Of a stretch of DNA of 64,000 nt, positions 34,802 through 43,152 are shown piece after piece. The notes beneath the pieces were generated by a model, which did no database searches, was not told the origin of the DNA, and worked only from the letters and a program-made list of their open reading frames with translations. Where the stretch lies: NCBI GenBank assembly GCA_035248685.1, contig DATFHF010000027.1:124001-188000 (forward strand). The letters are read 5' to 3'. The position numbers were made by a program, and so were the translations under genes. Origin of the DNA: Jatrophihabitans_A sp035248685 (GTDB taxonomy: Bacteria; Actinomycetota; Actinomycetes; Mycobacteriales; Jatrophihabitantaceae). How positions within the stretch are numbered: position 1 is the stretch's first letter; every line of letters begins with the position of its first letter.

Positions 34802-34861
34802 ATTGTGCGGCCCCAACTGGCGCCCTCCTCGGCGTGTCGCCGCCGGTTGGGGCCGCACAAT
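34802..34861. terminator. Long stem-loop between convergent genes
   Basis: A 16-bp perfect stem (34802-34817 with 34846-34861) continues through one G-U pair into four more G-C pairs, giving a 21-bp stem with an 18-nt loop. It lies 9 bp after the citrate synthase stop and 21 bp before the end of the convergent PLP enzyme gene. No U-tract follows on either strand. Confidence 0.75.
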
Positions 34862-34882
34862 GCGTTTCCGGCCCTGCCGGGA

Positions 34883-36073
34883 TCAGCCGAAGTTGCGCCC
34901 CTCGCCGCGGTAGGACGGCACGGTGTCGGTGAGCACCCCGTCGGCCACCAGGTGCACCTGATCGAACCGTTCCAACATCTCGCCGGCTTTGGCGTGCCGG
35001 AACCAGACCGCGTCGCCGATTTGCAACCGGGCCGCGGACCGGCCGCGCACCGGGGTCTGCACCTCGCCGGCGCCCTCGGTACGCAGCACCGCCAAGCCGG
35101 CCGCCGCTGGAACCGGCAACCGGGACCGACCGGCCGGCCCAGAGGCCGGGTAGCCGCCGCCGAACAGGGTGGCTACCTCGCCGGCCGGTCGACGGACCAC
35201 CGGCAGCGCGAAAAACAGCGCCGGTTCGCCGGTGTAGCTGCGGTAACCGTCGAACAAGCTCGGGTGATACAGGCCGCTGCCGGCGGTTACCTCGGTGACG
35301 GTCGGGTCGGCGGCCGAGATCTCCAGGCTGCCGGTGCCACCCGAGTTGACGAACTCCAACTGGGCGCCGACCGCTCGGAGCGCCTGCACCACCGCGCCGC
35401 GCCGGTCGCCGAGCTCGGCTGCCGACCGGCGCTTGACCCAGCCGACCGCCGGTGAGCTGTCCGGCAGCCCAGCAATCTGCGCCTCGTAGAACATCACCCC
35501 GACCAGCGAGAACTCCGTTGTCTCACCGATGGATTCGGCCAGCGCCGCGGCCTGTGCCGGGGTTCGCACCGGCGAGCGCCGGACCCCGAGGTGTAGCCGG
35601 CCGATCCGCAACGAGGCGTCCACATCCAGGCAGAGCCGGATCGGCCGCACCGGCCGGCCGACCTCCCGCTTGACGTAGTCCAGCTGGGCCTGGTCGTCCA
35701 CCATCAGGGTGATCTGCTCCAGCAGCAGCCGATCGCCGGCCAGTTCGCGCAGCGCGCCTCGATCCGCGGTGGGATAGCCGAGCAGGATGTCGGTGGTGCC
35801 CGCCCTGGCCAGCCAGATCGCCTCGGCCAGCGAATAGGCCATCACCCCGGAAAAGCCTGGCCGGGACAGGGTGTTCTGCAACACCCAGCGACACCGGACC
35901 GACTTGGCAGCGATTCGGATCGGGGTGCCGCCGGCTCGCCGGACCAGCGCGTCGGCGTTGCGCCAGAGCGCCGGCAGATCCAGCGCGGCCAGTGGCGGAT
36001 CGAGTTCGCTAGTCGCCGCGGCCAGCCTGGCCAGCGGTTCGGTCCGCCGGCCGATAAACGTTCTTGCGCTCAC
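34883..36073 (-). CDS. PLP-dependent amino acid deaminase/aldolase (alanine racemase-like fold)
   Basis: The 396-residue protein has the fold-type III PLP barrel: IRIAAKSVRCRWVLQ supplies the internal aldimine Lys, GVMAYSLAEAIWLARAG and DILLGYPTAD follow, SGGTGSLE binds the phosphate, and TAGSGLYHPSLFDGYRSY is near the active site. The C-terminal domain ends VHLVADGVLTDTVPSYRGEG. This matches the D-threonine aldolase/D-serine dehydratase-like group called amino acid deaminase/aldolase in actinomycetes. It acts in the cytoplasm; exact substrate is unresolved. It is monocistronic. Confidence 0.85.
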   Translation of the reverse strand: MSARTFIGRRTEPLARLAAATSELDPPLAALDLPALWRNADALVRRAGGTPIRIAAKSVRCRWVLQNTLSRPGFSGVMAYSLAEAIWLARAGTTDILLGYPTADRGALRELAGDRLLLEQITLMVDDQAQLDYVKREVGRPVRPIRLCLDVDASLRIGRLHLGVRRSPVRTPAQAAALAESIGETTEFSLVGVMFYEAQIAGLPDSSPAVGWVKRRSAAELGDRRGAVVQALRAVGAQLEFVNSGGTGSLEISAADPTVTEVTAGSGLYHPSLFDGYRSYTGEPALFFALPVVRRPAGEVATLFGGGYPASGPAGRSRLPVPAAAGLAVLRTEGAGEVQTPVRGRSAARLQIGDAVWFRHAKAGEMLERFDQVHLVADGVLTDTVPSYRGEGRNFG

Positions 36074-36265
36074 CGGCTTACCTCCGTCCGCCAGCGCTGC
36101 CGGCCCGGCCAGCTAACCACACCGGGCACTGCACTGGCCGCTACACATCGACCGTCCTAGCCCGAATGTTTTGTCGGAAACAGGGTGTTCGGCACCGGCA
36201 TGCTGGGCTAACCTGCTCCTGCCACCGGCCAGCAAGCCGCCGGACGCAGGACAGGAGCATTCATC

Positions 36266-37639
36266 GTGAGCGAGACCGCAACGGGGACTGGGCAGCGGGT
36301 CCGGCACAACCAACTCACCGAGCAATACCTGACCGAGTTCGCGGCGAGCGGGCTGACCGCCGGCCAGTTCCATGCCGCCATTCAGCCGGCCAGCGTGGAC
36401 ACCCACTTCGACGGCCGGTGCCTGACCCGGGCCGGCTTCCTGCAACGTGAGCAGGTGCAGCGGGTGGGCGCCGACCTGGAGACCCTGTACCGGTGCCTGA
36501 CCAGCCTGCCCGATCGACTTTTCGCTGGTGATCTCGGGGCATTCGCGTTGGCCTCCGGGGTGCCGAAGCAGCAGGTGGATGTGATCGTGCGCGGCCGCGG
36601 CAACGTGCCCAGCCGGCTCTCGCGCGCCGACATGTACCTCGACGACACCGGATTCCGGGTGATGGAGTTCAACATGAGCGCCGCGCTCGGCGGCATCGAC
36701 AGCGGCGGGCTGATCCGGGCCATGCTGGCCCAGCCGTTCATGGCCGACTTCGTCGCCGAGCACAACCTGGGCTACCTCGACACCATGCTGGAGGTGGCCG
36801 AGACGCTGCGTGCCGAATGCGGTTTCCCGGCCGGCACCAAGCCGTTCGTGGCCTTCTGCGACTGGCCGATCAGCTTCACCAAGATCGAGCCGGAGCTGCG
36901 CAAGAACGCCGCCTCGTTGACCCGGCTGGGCATGGAGTCGATCGCCTGCCACCTCGGACACCTGCGGGTGGACGAGAACTACGACGTCTGGCTGGACGAT
37001 CACCACGTCGACGTCATCTATCGGGTCTTCCTGATCGAGGATCTGCTGCATCCGGACGGGCCGGGGCTGATCGACCCGGTGCTCAGCGCGGCCGAGCGCG
37101 GCAAGGTGCAGATCTTCTCGCCGATGGACGCCGAGCTCTACGGCAGCAAGGGCGCGTTGGCGATGCTGTCGGACGAAGCCAACCGCGGCCTGTTCGACGC
37201 CACCGAGCTGGACTGCCTGGACCGGATCCTGCCGTGGACCCGGATGGTCCGCCCCGGGCCGGTCACGGTCGACGGCAAGAGCGTACTGCTGGAGGACTAT
37301 GCGATCACCGAGCGGGAAGAGCTGATCCTCAAGCCGGTGATGTTGCACGGCGGTGCCGGTGTGACACCGGGTTGGCAGACACCGGCCGCCGACTGGGCCC
37401 GGCTGCTGGAGCAGGCGATGCACCAGGACTTCGTGCTCCAGCGGCGGTTGCACCCGCATACCGAGCTGTTCCCGTCCGACGACGGCCCGACCGAGTGGCT
37501 GCTGGTCTGGGGCGCGTTCCTCGGCGCACGCGGCTACTCGGGCATGTACCTGCGCGGCGGGCCGGCGCAGAGCGAGAACGCGGTGCTGAACATGGTGAGC
37601 GGCGCCACTGGGTCCTGCTGCTTCCACGAGCTGGGCTGA
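36266..37639 (+). CDS. Unidentified protein with ATP-grasp-like features
   Basis: The 457-residue protein starts at GTG 36266, 8 nt after AGGAG. I see no certain family assignment. RADMYLDDTGFRVMEFNMSA and ALGGIDSGGLIRAML resemble the substrate/ATP end of circularly permuted ATP-grasp ligases. ELILKPVMLHGGAGVTPGW followed by DFVLQRRLHPHTEL resembles their LxKP...GG...vxQ nucleotide motif, and a C-terminal GGPAQSENAVLN is Asn/Ser-rich like a metal site. The protein would then be a carboxylate-amine ligase acting in the cytoplasm. It is 28 bp from the aldonolactone-oxidase-like gene and probably shares its operon. Confidence 0.5.
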   Translation: MSETATGTGQRVRHNQLTEQYLTEFAASGLTAGQFHAAIQPASVDTHFDGRCLTRAGFLQREQVQRVGADLETLYRCLTSLPDRLFAGDLGAFALASGVPKQQVDVIVRGRGNVPSRLSRADMYLDDTGFRVMEFNMSAALGGIDSGGLIRAMLAQPFMADFVAEHNLGYLDTMLEVAETLRAECGFPAGTKPFVAFCDWPISFTKIEPELRKNAASLTRLGMESIACHLGHLRVDENYDVWLDDHHVDVIYRVFLIEDLLHPDGPGLIDPVLSAAERGKVQIFSPMDAELYGSKGALAMLSDEANRGLFDATELDCLDRILPWTRMVRPGPVTVDGKSVLLEDYAITEREELILKPVMLHGGAGVTPGWQTPAADWARLLEQAMHQDFVLQRRLHPHTELFPSDDGPTEWLLVWGAFLGARGYSGMYLRGGPAQSENAVLNMVSGATGSCCFHELG

Positions 37640-37667
37640 TACCGAGCGCCCCCTATAGTCAGCCAGC

Positions 37668-38981
37668 ATGGGGGCGCACGCTAGACCGGGCTGGCAGAAC
37701 TGGGCCGGCACGTACTCGGTCAGTCCGGCCCGGATCGTGCACCCCCGCAACCCGGAGCAGGTCGCCGCTGAGATCCAGCGCGCCGCGTCGGACGGCTTAT
37801 CGGTCAAGGCGATGGGTTCCGGGCACAGCTTCACCGACATCGGCGTCACTCGCGGCGCGATGATCTCGCTGGACCAGCTGACCGGCATCATCACCGCCGA
37901 CCGCACCACCGGCCTGGTCACCGTGGGCGCCGGCACCACGCTGGCCGAGCTGAACGTCGCCCTGTGGAACATGGGGCTGTCGCTGACCAACCTCGGTGAC
38001 ATCGACTCCCAGACCATCAGCGGGGCGATCTCGACCGGCACCCACGGCACCGGTCGCGCCTTCGGCGGCCTGGCCACCCAGGTGCGGGGCCTGGAACTGG
38101 TCACCGCAGCCGGCGACATCGTGCATTGCTCGGCCGATGAAGACCCCGAACTGTTCGCGGCGGCCCGGATTTCGCTGGGGGCGCTGGGAATCATCACCGC
38201 GGTCACCCTCCAGTGCGAGCCGGCCTTCGCCCTCCAGGCAGCCGAGTCGCCGGCCGACTACGACGACCTACTGGAAGTGCTGAACGTGCTCGAGCAGAAC
38301 GACCACTTCGAGTTCTACTGGTTTCCGCACACCCGTCGGGTGCTTACCAAAGTCAACACCCGGATGCCGCTGGACGGTGAGCTGCGTCCGCTGGGTCGGA
38401 TCAAGGGCTGGTGGGACGACGAGTTTCTGGCCAACACCGTGTTCGGTGCGCTCAACCGGGTCACCTCATACCGGCCCGGCACGATCCGGGTGGCGAATCG
38501 GGTGGCGGCGCGGGCGCTAGGCGAGCGGGAGTATCTGGACCGCTCCTATCGGGTCTTCACCTCGCCTCGGCGGGTGGTATTCCGCGAGATGGAGTACGCC
38601 GTCCCGCGCAAGTCACTGCCCTACCTGATGGACGAGCTGGACGGCTGGATCCGGCGTTCGCACGAACGGATCGGCTTTCCGGTCGAGGTGCGGTTGTCGG
38701 CCGCCGACACCATCCCGCTGTCGACCGCCTTCGGCCGAGAGACCTGCTATATCGCGGTGCACCAGTACCACCGCCGGCCGTACGAGCAGTACTTCGCCGC
38801 CTTCGAAGACATTGCCCGGACGGTGGAGGGCCGACCGCACTGGGGCAAGCTGCATTTCCGCTCGGCCGAGGAGCTGGCCCCGCTCTACCCCAGGTTCACC
38901 GACTTCCTCACCGTGCGGGACCGGATCGACCCGGAGCGGCGGTTCGGCAACGACTACCTACGCCGGGTGCTGGGCAGCTGA
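37668..38981 (+). CDS. FAD-linked oxidase, D-arabinono-1,4-lactone oxidase family (copy 1)
   Basis: The 437-residue protein has an N-terminal VAO-type FAD domain with VKAMGSGHSFTDIGV, whose His matches the covalent flavin attachment site in this family. SGAISTGTHGTG contacts the flavin and LGALGIITAVTLQ follows. The C-terminal ALO domain ends RPHWGKLHFRSAEEL and RRFGNDYLRRVLG. Relatives oxidise aldonolactones, alditols or sugar alcohols with oxygen. The precise substrate is unknown. It follows the ATP-grasp-like gene closely and precedes serC by 27 bp. Confidence 0.88.
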   Translation: MGAHARPGWQNWAGTYSVSPARIVHPRNPEQVAAEIQRAASDGLSVKAMGSGHSFTDIGVTRGAMISLDQLTGIITADRTTGLVTVGAGTTLAELNVALWNMGLSLTNLGDIDSQTISGAISTGTHGTGRAFGGLATQVRGLELVTAAGDIVHCSADEDPELFAAARISLGALGIITAVTLQCEPAFALQAAESPADYDDLLEVLNVLEQNDHFEFYWFPHTRRVLTKVNTRMPLDGELRPLGRIKGWWDDEFLANTVFGALNRVTSYRPGTIRVANRVAARALGEREYLDRSYRVFTSPRRVVFREMEYAVPRKSLPYLMDELDGWIRRSHERIGFPVEVRLSAADTIPLSTAFGRETCYIAVHQYHRRPYEQYFAAFEDIARTVEGRPHWGKLHFRSAEELAPLYPRFTDFLTVRDRIDPERRFGNDYLRRVLGS

Positions 38982-39008
38982 CCGGCAGCCAGCTGGGATG
39001 ATGGTCGG

Positions 39009-40136
39009 GTGACCAGCGCCACCGACCGGCTCGTGATCCCCGCCGAACTGCTGCCCGGGGACGGCCGGTTCGGCTCCGGACCGTCCAAGCTGCCGAACTC
39101 GGATCTGCATGCGTTCACCGAACAGGCCGGGGCGGTGCTGGGCACCTCGCACCGGCAGCAGCCGGTCCGGTCTCTGGTCGGACGGATCCGATCCGGCCTG
39201 GGCACGCTGTTCGAACTGCCGGACGGCTATCAGGTGGTGCTCGGCAACGGTGGTTCCACCGCGTTCTGGGACGCCGCCGCCTTCGGCCTGATCCGCCGGC
39301 GCAGCCAGCACGTGCAGATCGGGGAGTTCTCGGCGAAGTTCGCCGCAGTGGCTCGGGACGCGCCGTTCCTGGCCGAGCCGAGCATCCGGCGGGCCGAGCC
39401 GGGCAGCGGGATCCTGCCCCGGTTCGAGGCCGACATCGACGTTTACGCCTGGCCGCAGAACGAGACGTCCACCGGAGTGATGCTGCCGGTGGCCCGGGTG
39501 GCCAACGCCGACGACGCGCTGCACTTGGTAGACGCCACCTCGGCGGCGGCCGGAATCGGAGTCGACGTGGCCGCCACCGATGCCTATTACTTCGCGCCGC
39601 AGAAGGGCTTCGCCGGCGAGGGCGGGCTGTGGCTGGCCTTGCTGTCCCCGGCGGCGCTGGACCGGGTGGCCGAGTTGGCCGGCCGGTGGCGACCGCCGTC
39701 GTTGGATCTGACCATCGCGATCGACAACAGCGCCAAGGACCAGACCTACAACACCCCGGCCATCGGGACGCTCTGGTTGCTGGCGCACCGGATCGAGCGG
39801 TTGCTGGCCGACGGCGGGTTGCCGGCCAGCACCGCCCGCTGCGCCGAATCGGCCAGCCGGCTGTACCGATGGGCGCAGGCCAGCGACTATGCCCAGCCGT
39901 TCGTCGCCGAGGCCCGATTTCGCAGCCCGGTGGTGGCCACCATCGACTTCGACGCGACGGTGGATGCGGCTGCGCTGTCGGCCGCGCTGCGCGCGAACGG
40001 CATCGTAGACACCGAGCCGTACCGCGCGCTGGCCCGCAACCAATTGCGGATCGGGATGTACCCGGCCGTCGACCCGGATGACGTCTCGGCGCTGACGGCC
40101 TGCATCGACTGGCTGGTGCCCCGGCTCGTCCACTAG
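39009..40136 (+). CDS. serC: Phosphoserine aminotransferase
   Basis: SerC converts 3-phosphohydroxypyruvate plus glutamate to phosphoserine in serine synthesis. The 375-residue protein has RFGSGPSKLPNSDL, TSHRQQPVRSLVGR, LGNGGSTAFWDAAAF, the Asp strand LHLVDATSAAAGIGVD, and the PLP Lys in YYFAPQKGFAGEGGLW. The length and motifs fit the mycobacterial-type SerC. Translation starts at GTG 39009. It is followed by sepH at a distance of 75 bp, a gene order conserved in actinomycetes. Confidence 0.95.
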   Translation: MTSATDRLVIPAELLPGDGRFGSGPSKLPNSDLHAFTEQAGAVLGTSHRQQPVRSLVGRIRSGLGTLFELPDGYQVVLGNGGSTAFWDAAAFGLIRRRSQHVQIGEFSAKFAAVARDAPFLAEPSIRRAEPGSGILPRFEADIDVYAWPQNETSTGVMLPVARVANADDALHLVDATSAAAGIGVDVAATDAYYFAPQKGFAGEGGLWLALLSPAALDRVAELAGRWRPPSLDLTIAIDNSAKDQTYNTPAIGTLWLLAHRIERLLADGGLPASTARCAESASRLYRWAQASDYAQPFVAEARFRSPVVATIDFDATVDAAALSAALRANGIVDTEPYRALARNQLRIGMYPAVDPDDVSALTACIDWLVPRLVH

Positions 40137-40211
40137 TCGGCTCGTCTAACAGTTCACGTGGTCATCGGCGTGGATGCTCTGATATCGCGGCAGTGACCGT
40201 ATGGTCGCAGC

Positions 40212-41276
40212 ATGCGATTGCTCCGCCTCGTCGGTCCGAGCGCGGACGGCGACGCGTTGGTCGTGGAGACGGCCGACGGCGGCGAGCAATTCACCCTGCC
40301 CATCAACGAGCGGTTGCGCAACGTGTCCACTTCGGATCTTCCCCGCTTGCCGGTGCCGGACTCCGCTGCCGGCAACGCTCCCTCCCCTCGCGAGATCCAG
40401 ACCCGGGTTCGGGCCGGCGCCTCGGCGCAAGGTATCGCCGACGAGGCGGGCATCCCGCTCGATCGGGTAATGCGGTTCGCCCTTCCGGTGCTTGAGGAAC
40501 GGATCCGGGTGGTGGACGAGGCGCGGCGGGCCCGCGCCCGCAGCAGCCACGAGGGGCAGTCCACCGATTTCGGTCACCTGGTCGACGGACGGTTGAGCCA
40601 GCACGGCGTCGACCCTGCCGGGGTCAGCTGGGACGCCTACCGGCGTGCCGACGGCGGCTGGACGGTCACCGCGGCGTTCACCGCGCAGGAGCAGCCGCTG
40701 CTGGTCAAGTTCTCCTTCGCGCTGGTGAACCGGACGGTGTCGGCGCTGGACTCGGTGGCGGCCGACCTGCTGTCCGACCGGCCGGTGCAGGCGCTGCTGC
40801 CACCGATGCCCACGCCGGTGATGGCCGAACCGGAGCCGGCCGACCGAACCGGGCCACCCAGGCTGACCGCGGTGCCCGATCCGGACGAAGCCGCCGCCGA
40901 TGCCGGTGCCGGCGAGTCGACGGTCGCCACCTTGCCGTCCTCGGCGATCCGGCCGGGCCGTCGGCAGAAGGCGCACACCAGGCCGATCCCGGTCAGCGAC
41001 GACGACGAACTGTTCGATCAGGACGCCTACGACCCGAACGCGTATGAGCGGGCCTTCCGGCACAGCGCGCCGGACCAGCAGGACACCGATCCCGGCCGCG
41101 GCCAGCACGCCCGGGATTGGCAGGAATCCGCGCTACCGCTGGAGATCGATGGCGAGCTGCCCGGCCCGGACGATTCGGACGGCGACGGTCGGGGCCGGCG
41201 GAACCGGCGCGGCGACAAGCCCCGGATGCCGTCCTGGGATGACATCCTGCTCGGCGTCCGACACCGGTCCGACTAG
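40212..41276 (+). CDS. sepH: Septation protein SepH
   Basis: The 354-residue protein matches the actinobacterial DUF3071/SepH family, which binds FtsZ and promotes its assembly at division sites. The N-terminal region MRLLRLVGPSADGDALVVET and the helix-turn-helix-like block PREIQTRVRAGASAQGIADE are conserved features, followed by GGWTVTAAFTAQEQPLLVKF. The C-terminal half is acidic and low in order with basic patches, ending MPSWDDILLGVRH, the short conserved tail often seen in this family. It is cytoplasmic. Its place after serC fits the known synteny. Confidence 0.9.
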   Translation: MRLLRLVGPSADGDALVVETADGGEQFTLPINERLRNVSTSDLPRLPVPDSAAGNAPSPREIQTRVRAGASAQGIADEAGIPLDRVMRFALPVLEERIRVVDEARRARARSSHEGQSTDFGHLVDGRLSQHGVDPAGVSWDAYRRADGGWTVTAAFTAQEQPLLVKFSFALVNRTVSALDSVAADLLSDRPVQALLPPMPTPVMAEPEPADRTGPPRLTAVPDPDEAAADAGAGESTVATLPSSAIRPGRRQKAHTRPIPVSDDDELFDQDAYDPNAYERAFRHSAPDQQDTDPGRGQHARDWQESALPLEIDGELPGPDDSDGDGRGRRNRRGDKPRMPSWDDILLGVRHRSD

Positions 41277-41286
41277 CGCTAGCTAC

Positions 41287-42540
41287 TCAGCCGCCCAGCA
41301 GGTACTTGCGGGTCCAGTCGTTGGCGAACTTGCCGGACGGGTCATAGCGCCGGACCAGCGCCGCGAAGTCGGCCAATCGCGGGTGTAGCACGCGCAGCCG
41401 GGCCGGCTCGATGCTGAACAGCTTGCCCCAGTGCGGAACCGCGTCCAGGCCGGCCAACCGGGCTTCCAACTCGTCCAGCACCGGCTCGACCCGGGCCTGG
41501 TCGGCGATCCAGGTGAAGTGCAGCGCCACCCGATCGGTGCGGTAGCTCGGGCTCAGCCACAGGTCGTCCGCCGCGACCGTGCGGATCTCACCGATCTGCA
41601 GCACCGGGTCGAGCAGCCTCGCCATCGCCCGCACCACCTCGATCGCGGCTACCGCATGCTGCCGGCCGACGAAGTATTCCGACTGCAGTTCCGCACCGCT
41701 GCTGGGCGTGAATTCCAGCCGGAAATGCGGCAGCCGCTGGTGCCATGGGCCGGGCACGCCGCCCTGCTCGGTGGTGAACCGCGGATCGCCGCCGGTCACC
41801 GGATGGCGCGCCGCGCCGGCCGGAATCGCACCGAAGAACGGCTCCTCGACCGGTCGGGCCACCGTCGATTTCAGCCACACCTGATCGACCCGACCGTCCT
41901 GCCAGCGGGTAAACAGGCTGACGCTGTAGCCGGCGCCGAGGATCGCATCGAAGCGCCGCGCCAGCACGTCCAGCGGGAGATCGTCATATACGTACTGGTA
42001 GATCTGATAGTCCTCGACCAGCCGCAGGGTCAGCTCGGTGACCACGCCGAGGCTGCCCAATCCGATAACCGCGCCGGCGAAATCGGGGTCGGCCCGGTCC
42101 AGCCGGACCAGCGAGCCGTCGCCGGTGAGCAGCGTGAATCCGAGCACGGCATCGGCCAGCACCCGATTGCCGTCACCGGAACCGTGGGTACCGGTCGCGC
42201 AGGCGCCGGCGACGGAGATGTGCGGCAGCGAGCCGAGGTTGGCCAGCGCCAGGCCGTTCGGTGCCAGCGCGGCGGTCAGCTCGCCGTATCGCAGGCCGGC
42301 CGGCACCGTCACGCTGGCCGCCGCCTGGTCGATGTGGACCGCGCGCGGCAGCCGGTCGACCGACACCAGCACGCCGTCGGCGGCGCAATCGGCGATCCGG
42401 TTGAAGGAGTGCCCGGTTCCCAGCACCCGTACCCGGTCGTTGCCGGCCACCAATGCCCGCAACTCCGCCAGCGACTCGGGTTGGTACAGCGTGTCGGTGC
42501 TGAAGGTGACGTTGCCCGCCCAGTTGGTGAGCCGGATCAT
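41287..42540 (-). CDS. FAD-linked oxidase, D-arabinono-1,4-lactone/alditol oxidase family (copy 2)
   Basis: The 417-residue protein shares the family layout with copy 1: VRVLGTGHSFNRIADCA with the flavin-linking His, AGACATGTHGSGDGN, IGLGSLGVVTELTLR, and the ALO C-terminus VPHWGKLFSIEP and KFANDWTRKYLLG. Substrate could be an alditol such as xylitol, or an aldonolactone. The gene overlaps the upstream SRPBCC gene by 4 nt, so the two are co-translated. It converges on sepH with a gap of 10 bp. Confidence 0.88.
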   Translation of the reverse strand: MIRLTNWAGNVTFSTDTLYQPESLAELRALVAGNDRVRVLGTGHSFNRIADCAADGVLVSVDRLPRAVHIDQAAASVTVPAGLRYGELTAALAPNGLALANLGSLPHISVAGACATGTHGSGDGNRVLADAVLGFTLLTGDGSLVRLDRADPDFAGAVIGLGSLGVVTELTLRLVEDYQIYQYVYDDLPLDVLARRFDAILGAGYSVSLFTRWQDGRVDQVWLKSTVARPVEEPFFGAIPAGAARHPVTGGDPRFTTEQGGVPGPWHQRLPHFRLEFTPSSGAELQSEYFVGRQHAVAAIEVVRAMARLLDPVLQIGEIRTVAADDLWLSPSYRTDRVALHFTWIADQARVEPVLDELEARLAGLDAVPHWGKLFSIEPARLRVLHPRLADFAALVRRYDPSGKFANDWTRKYLLGG

Positions 42541-43067
42541 CGGGACAGTCGCTCGCGCATTCCGGCGGCCAGCCCCAGGATGGTGAGCCGATCCAGCCGG
42601 CCGCCCAGCGACTCGGCCAGCAGCCGGTGCCGGACCGGGGCCAGCCGCAACCGGAACTGCACCCGGGTAGCGCCGGGCGGCTCATCGGTGAGCACGATCG
42701 CCCAGCTCACGTTCGTCCGGCCACGGGAGGACCAGTAGACCAGCGCTCGGGCCGGATCCAGCAACGCGACCTGGAAGCTTGCGTGCCGGCCACCCCAGTC
42801 CGGTATCACGTCACCGACCGCCAGCCCCTGCCAGCGTGGCTCGATCCGGCGCAGCGCCCGCCGGCCGGGTGGGATCAGGTATTCGACCCGCCGGGGCAGG
42901 TACCAGCCGGCCCGGTCCTTGCCCAGCTGCACCAGCCACGGCCAGACCTGCTCCGGCGGAGCGGGCAGCGTGCAGGCAGTGTTCATCACCACATCGGCGA
43001 CCGGCAGCAGATCGTCGCCCGGCAACGCCATCGCCCGCTCGGTGGCGGACGGATCCACACCAGCCAT
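42537..43067 (-). CDS. SRPBCC (START-like) family protein
   Basis: The 176-residue protein fits the helix-grip fold: after a short head, NTACTLPAPPEQVWPWLVQL is the typical first strand and helix, followed by PPGRRALRRIEPRWQGLAVGDVI and strand-rich SFQVALLDPARALVYWSS and TRVQFRLRLAPV, with a C-terminal helix. Such proteins bind hydrophobic ligands or act as cyclases. The role is not defined; coupling to the oxidase gene suggests a shared small-molecule substrate, which is inference. Confidence 0.75.
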   Translation of the reverse strand: MAGVDPSATERAMALPGDDLLPVADVVMNTACTLPAPPEQVWPWLVQLGKDRAGWYLPRRVEYLIPPGRRALRRIEPRWQGLAVGDVIPDWGGRHASFQVALLDPARALVYWSSRGRTNVSWAIVLTDEPPGATRVQFRLRLAPVRHRLLAESLGGRLDRLTILGLAAGMRERLSR

Positions 43068-43152
43068 GCCGCGACGTTACCCCGTCGTCGAGAGTCCGCT
43101 GACGGCTAAACCATTCGACCGCTGTCAGTGCCGGGACGTAGTGTGAGTCATC

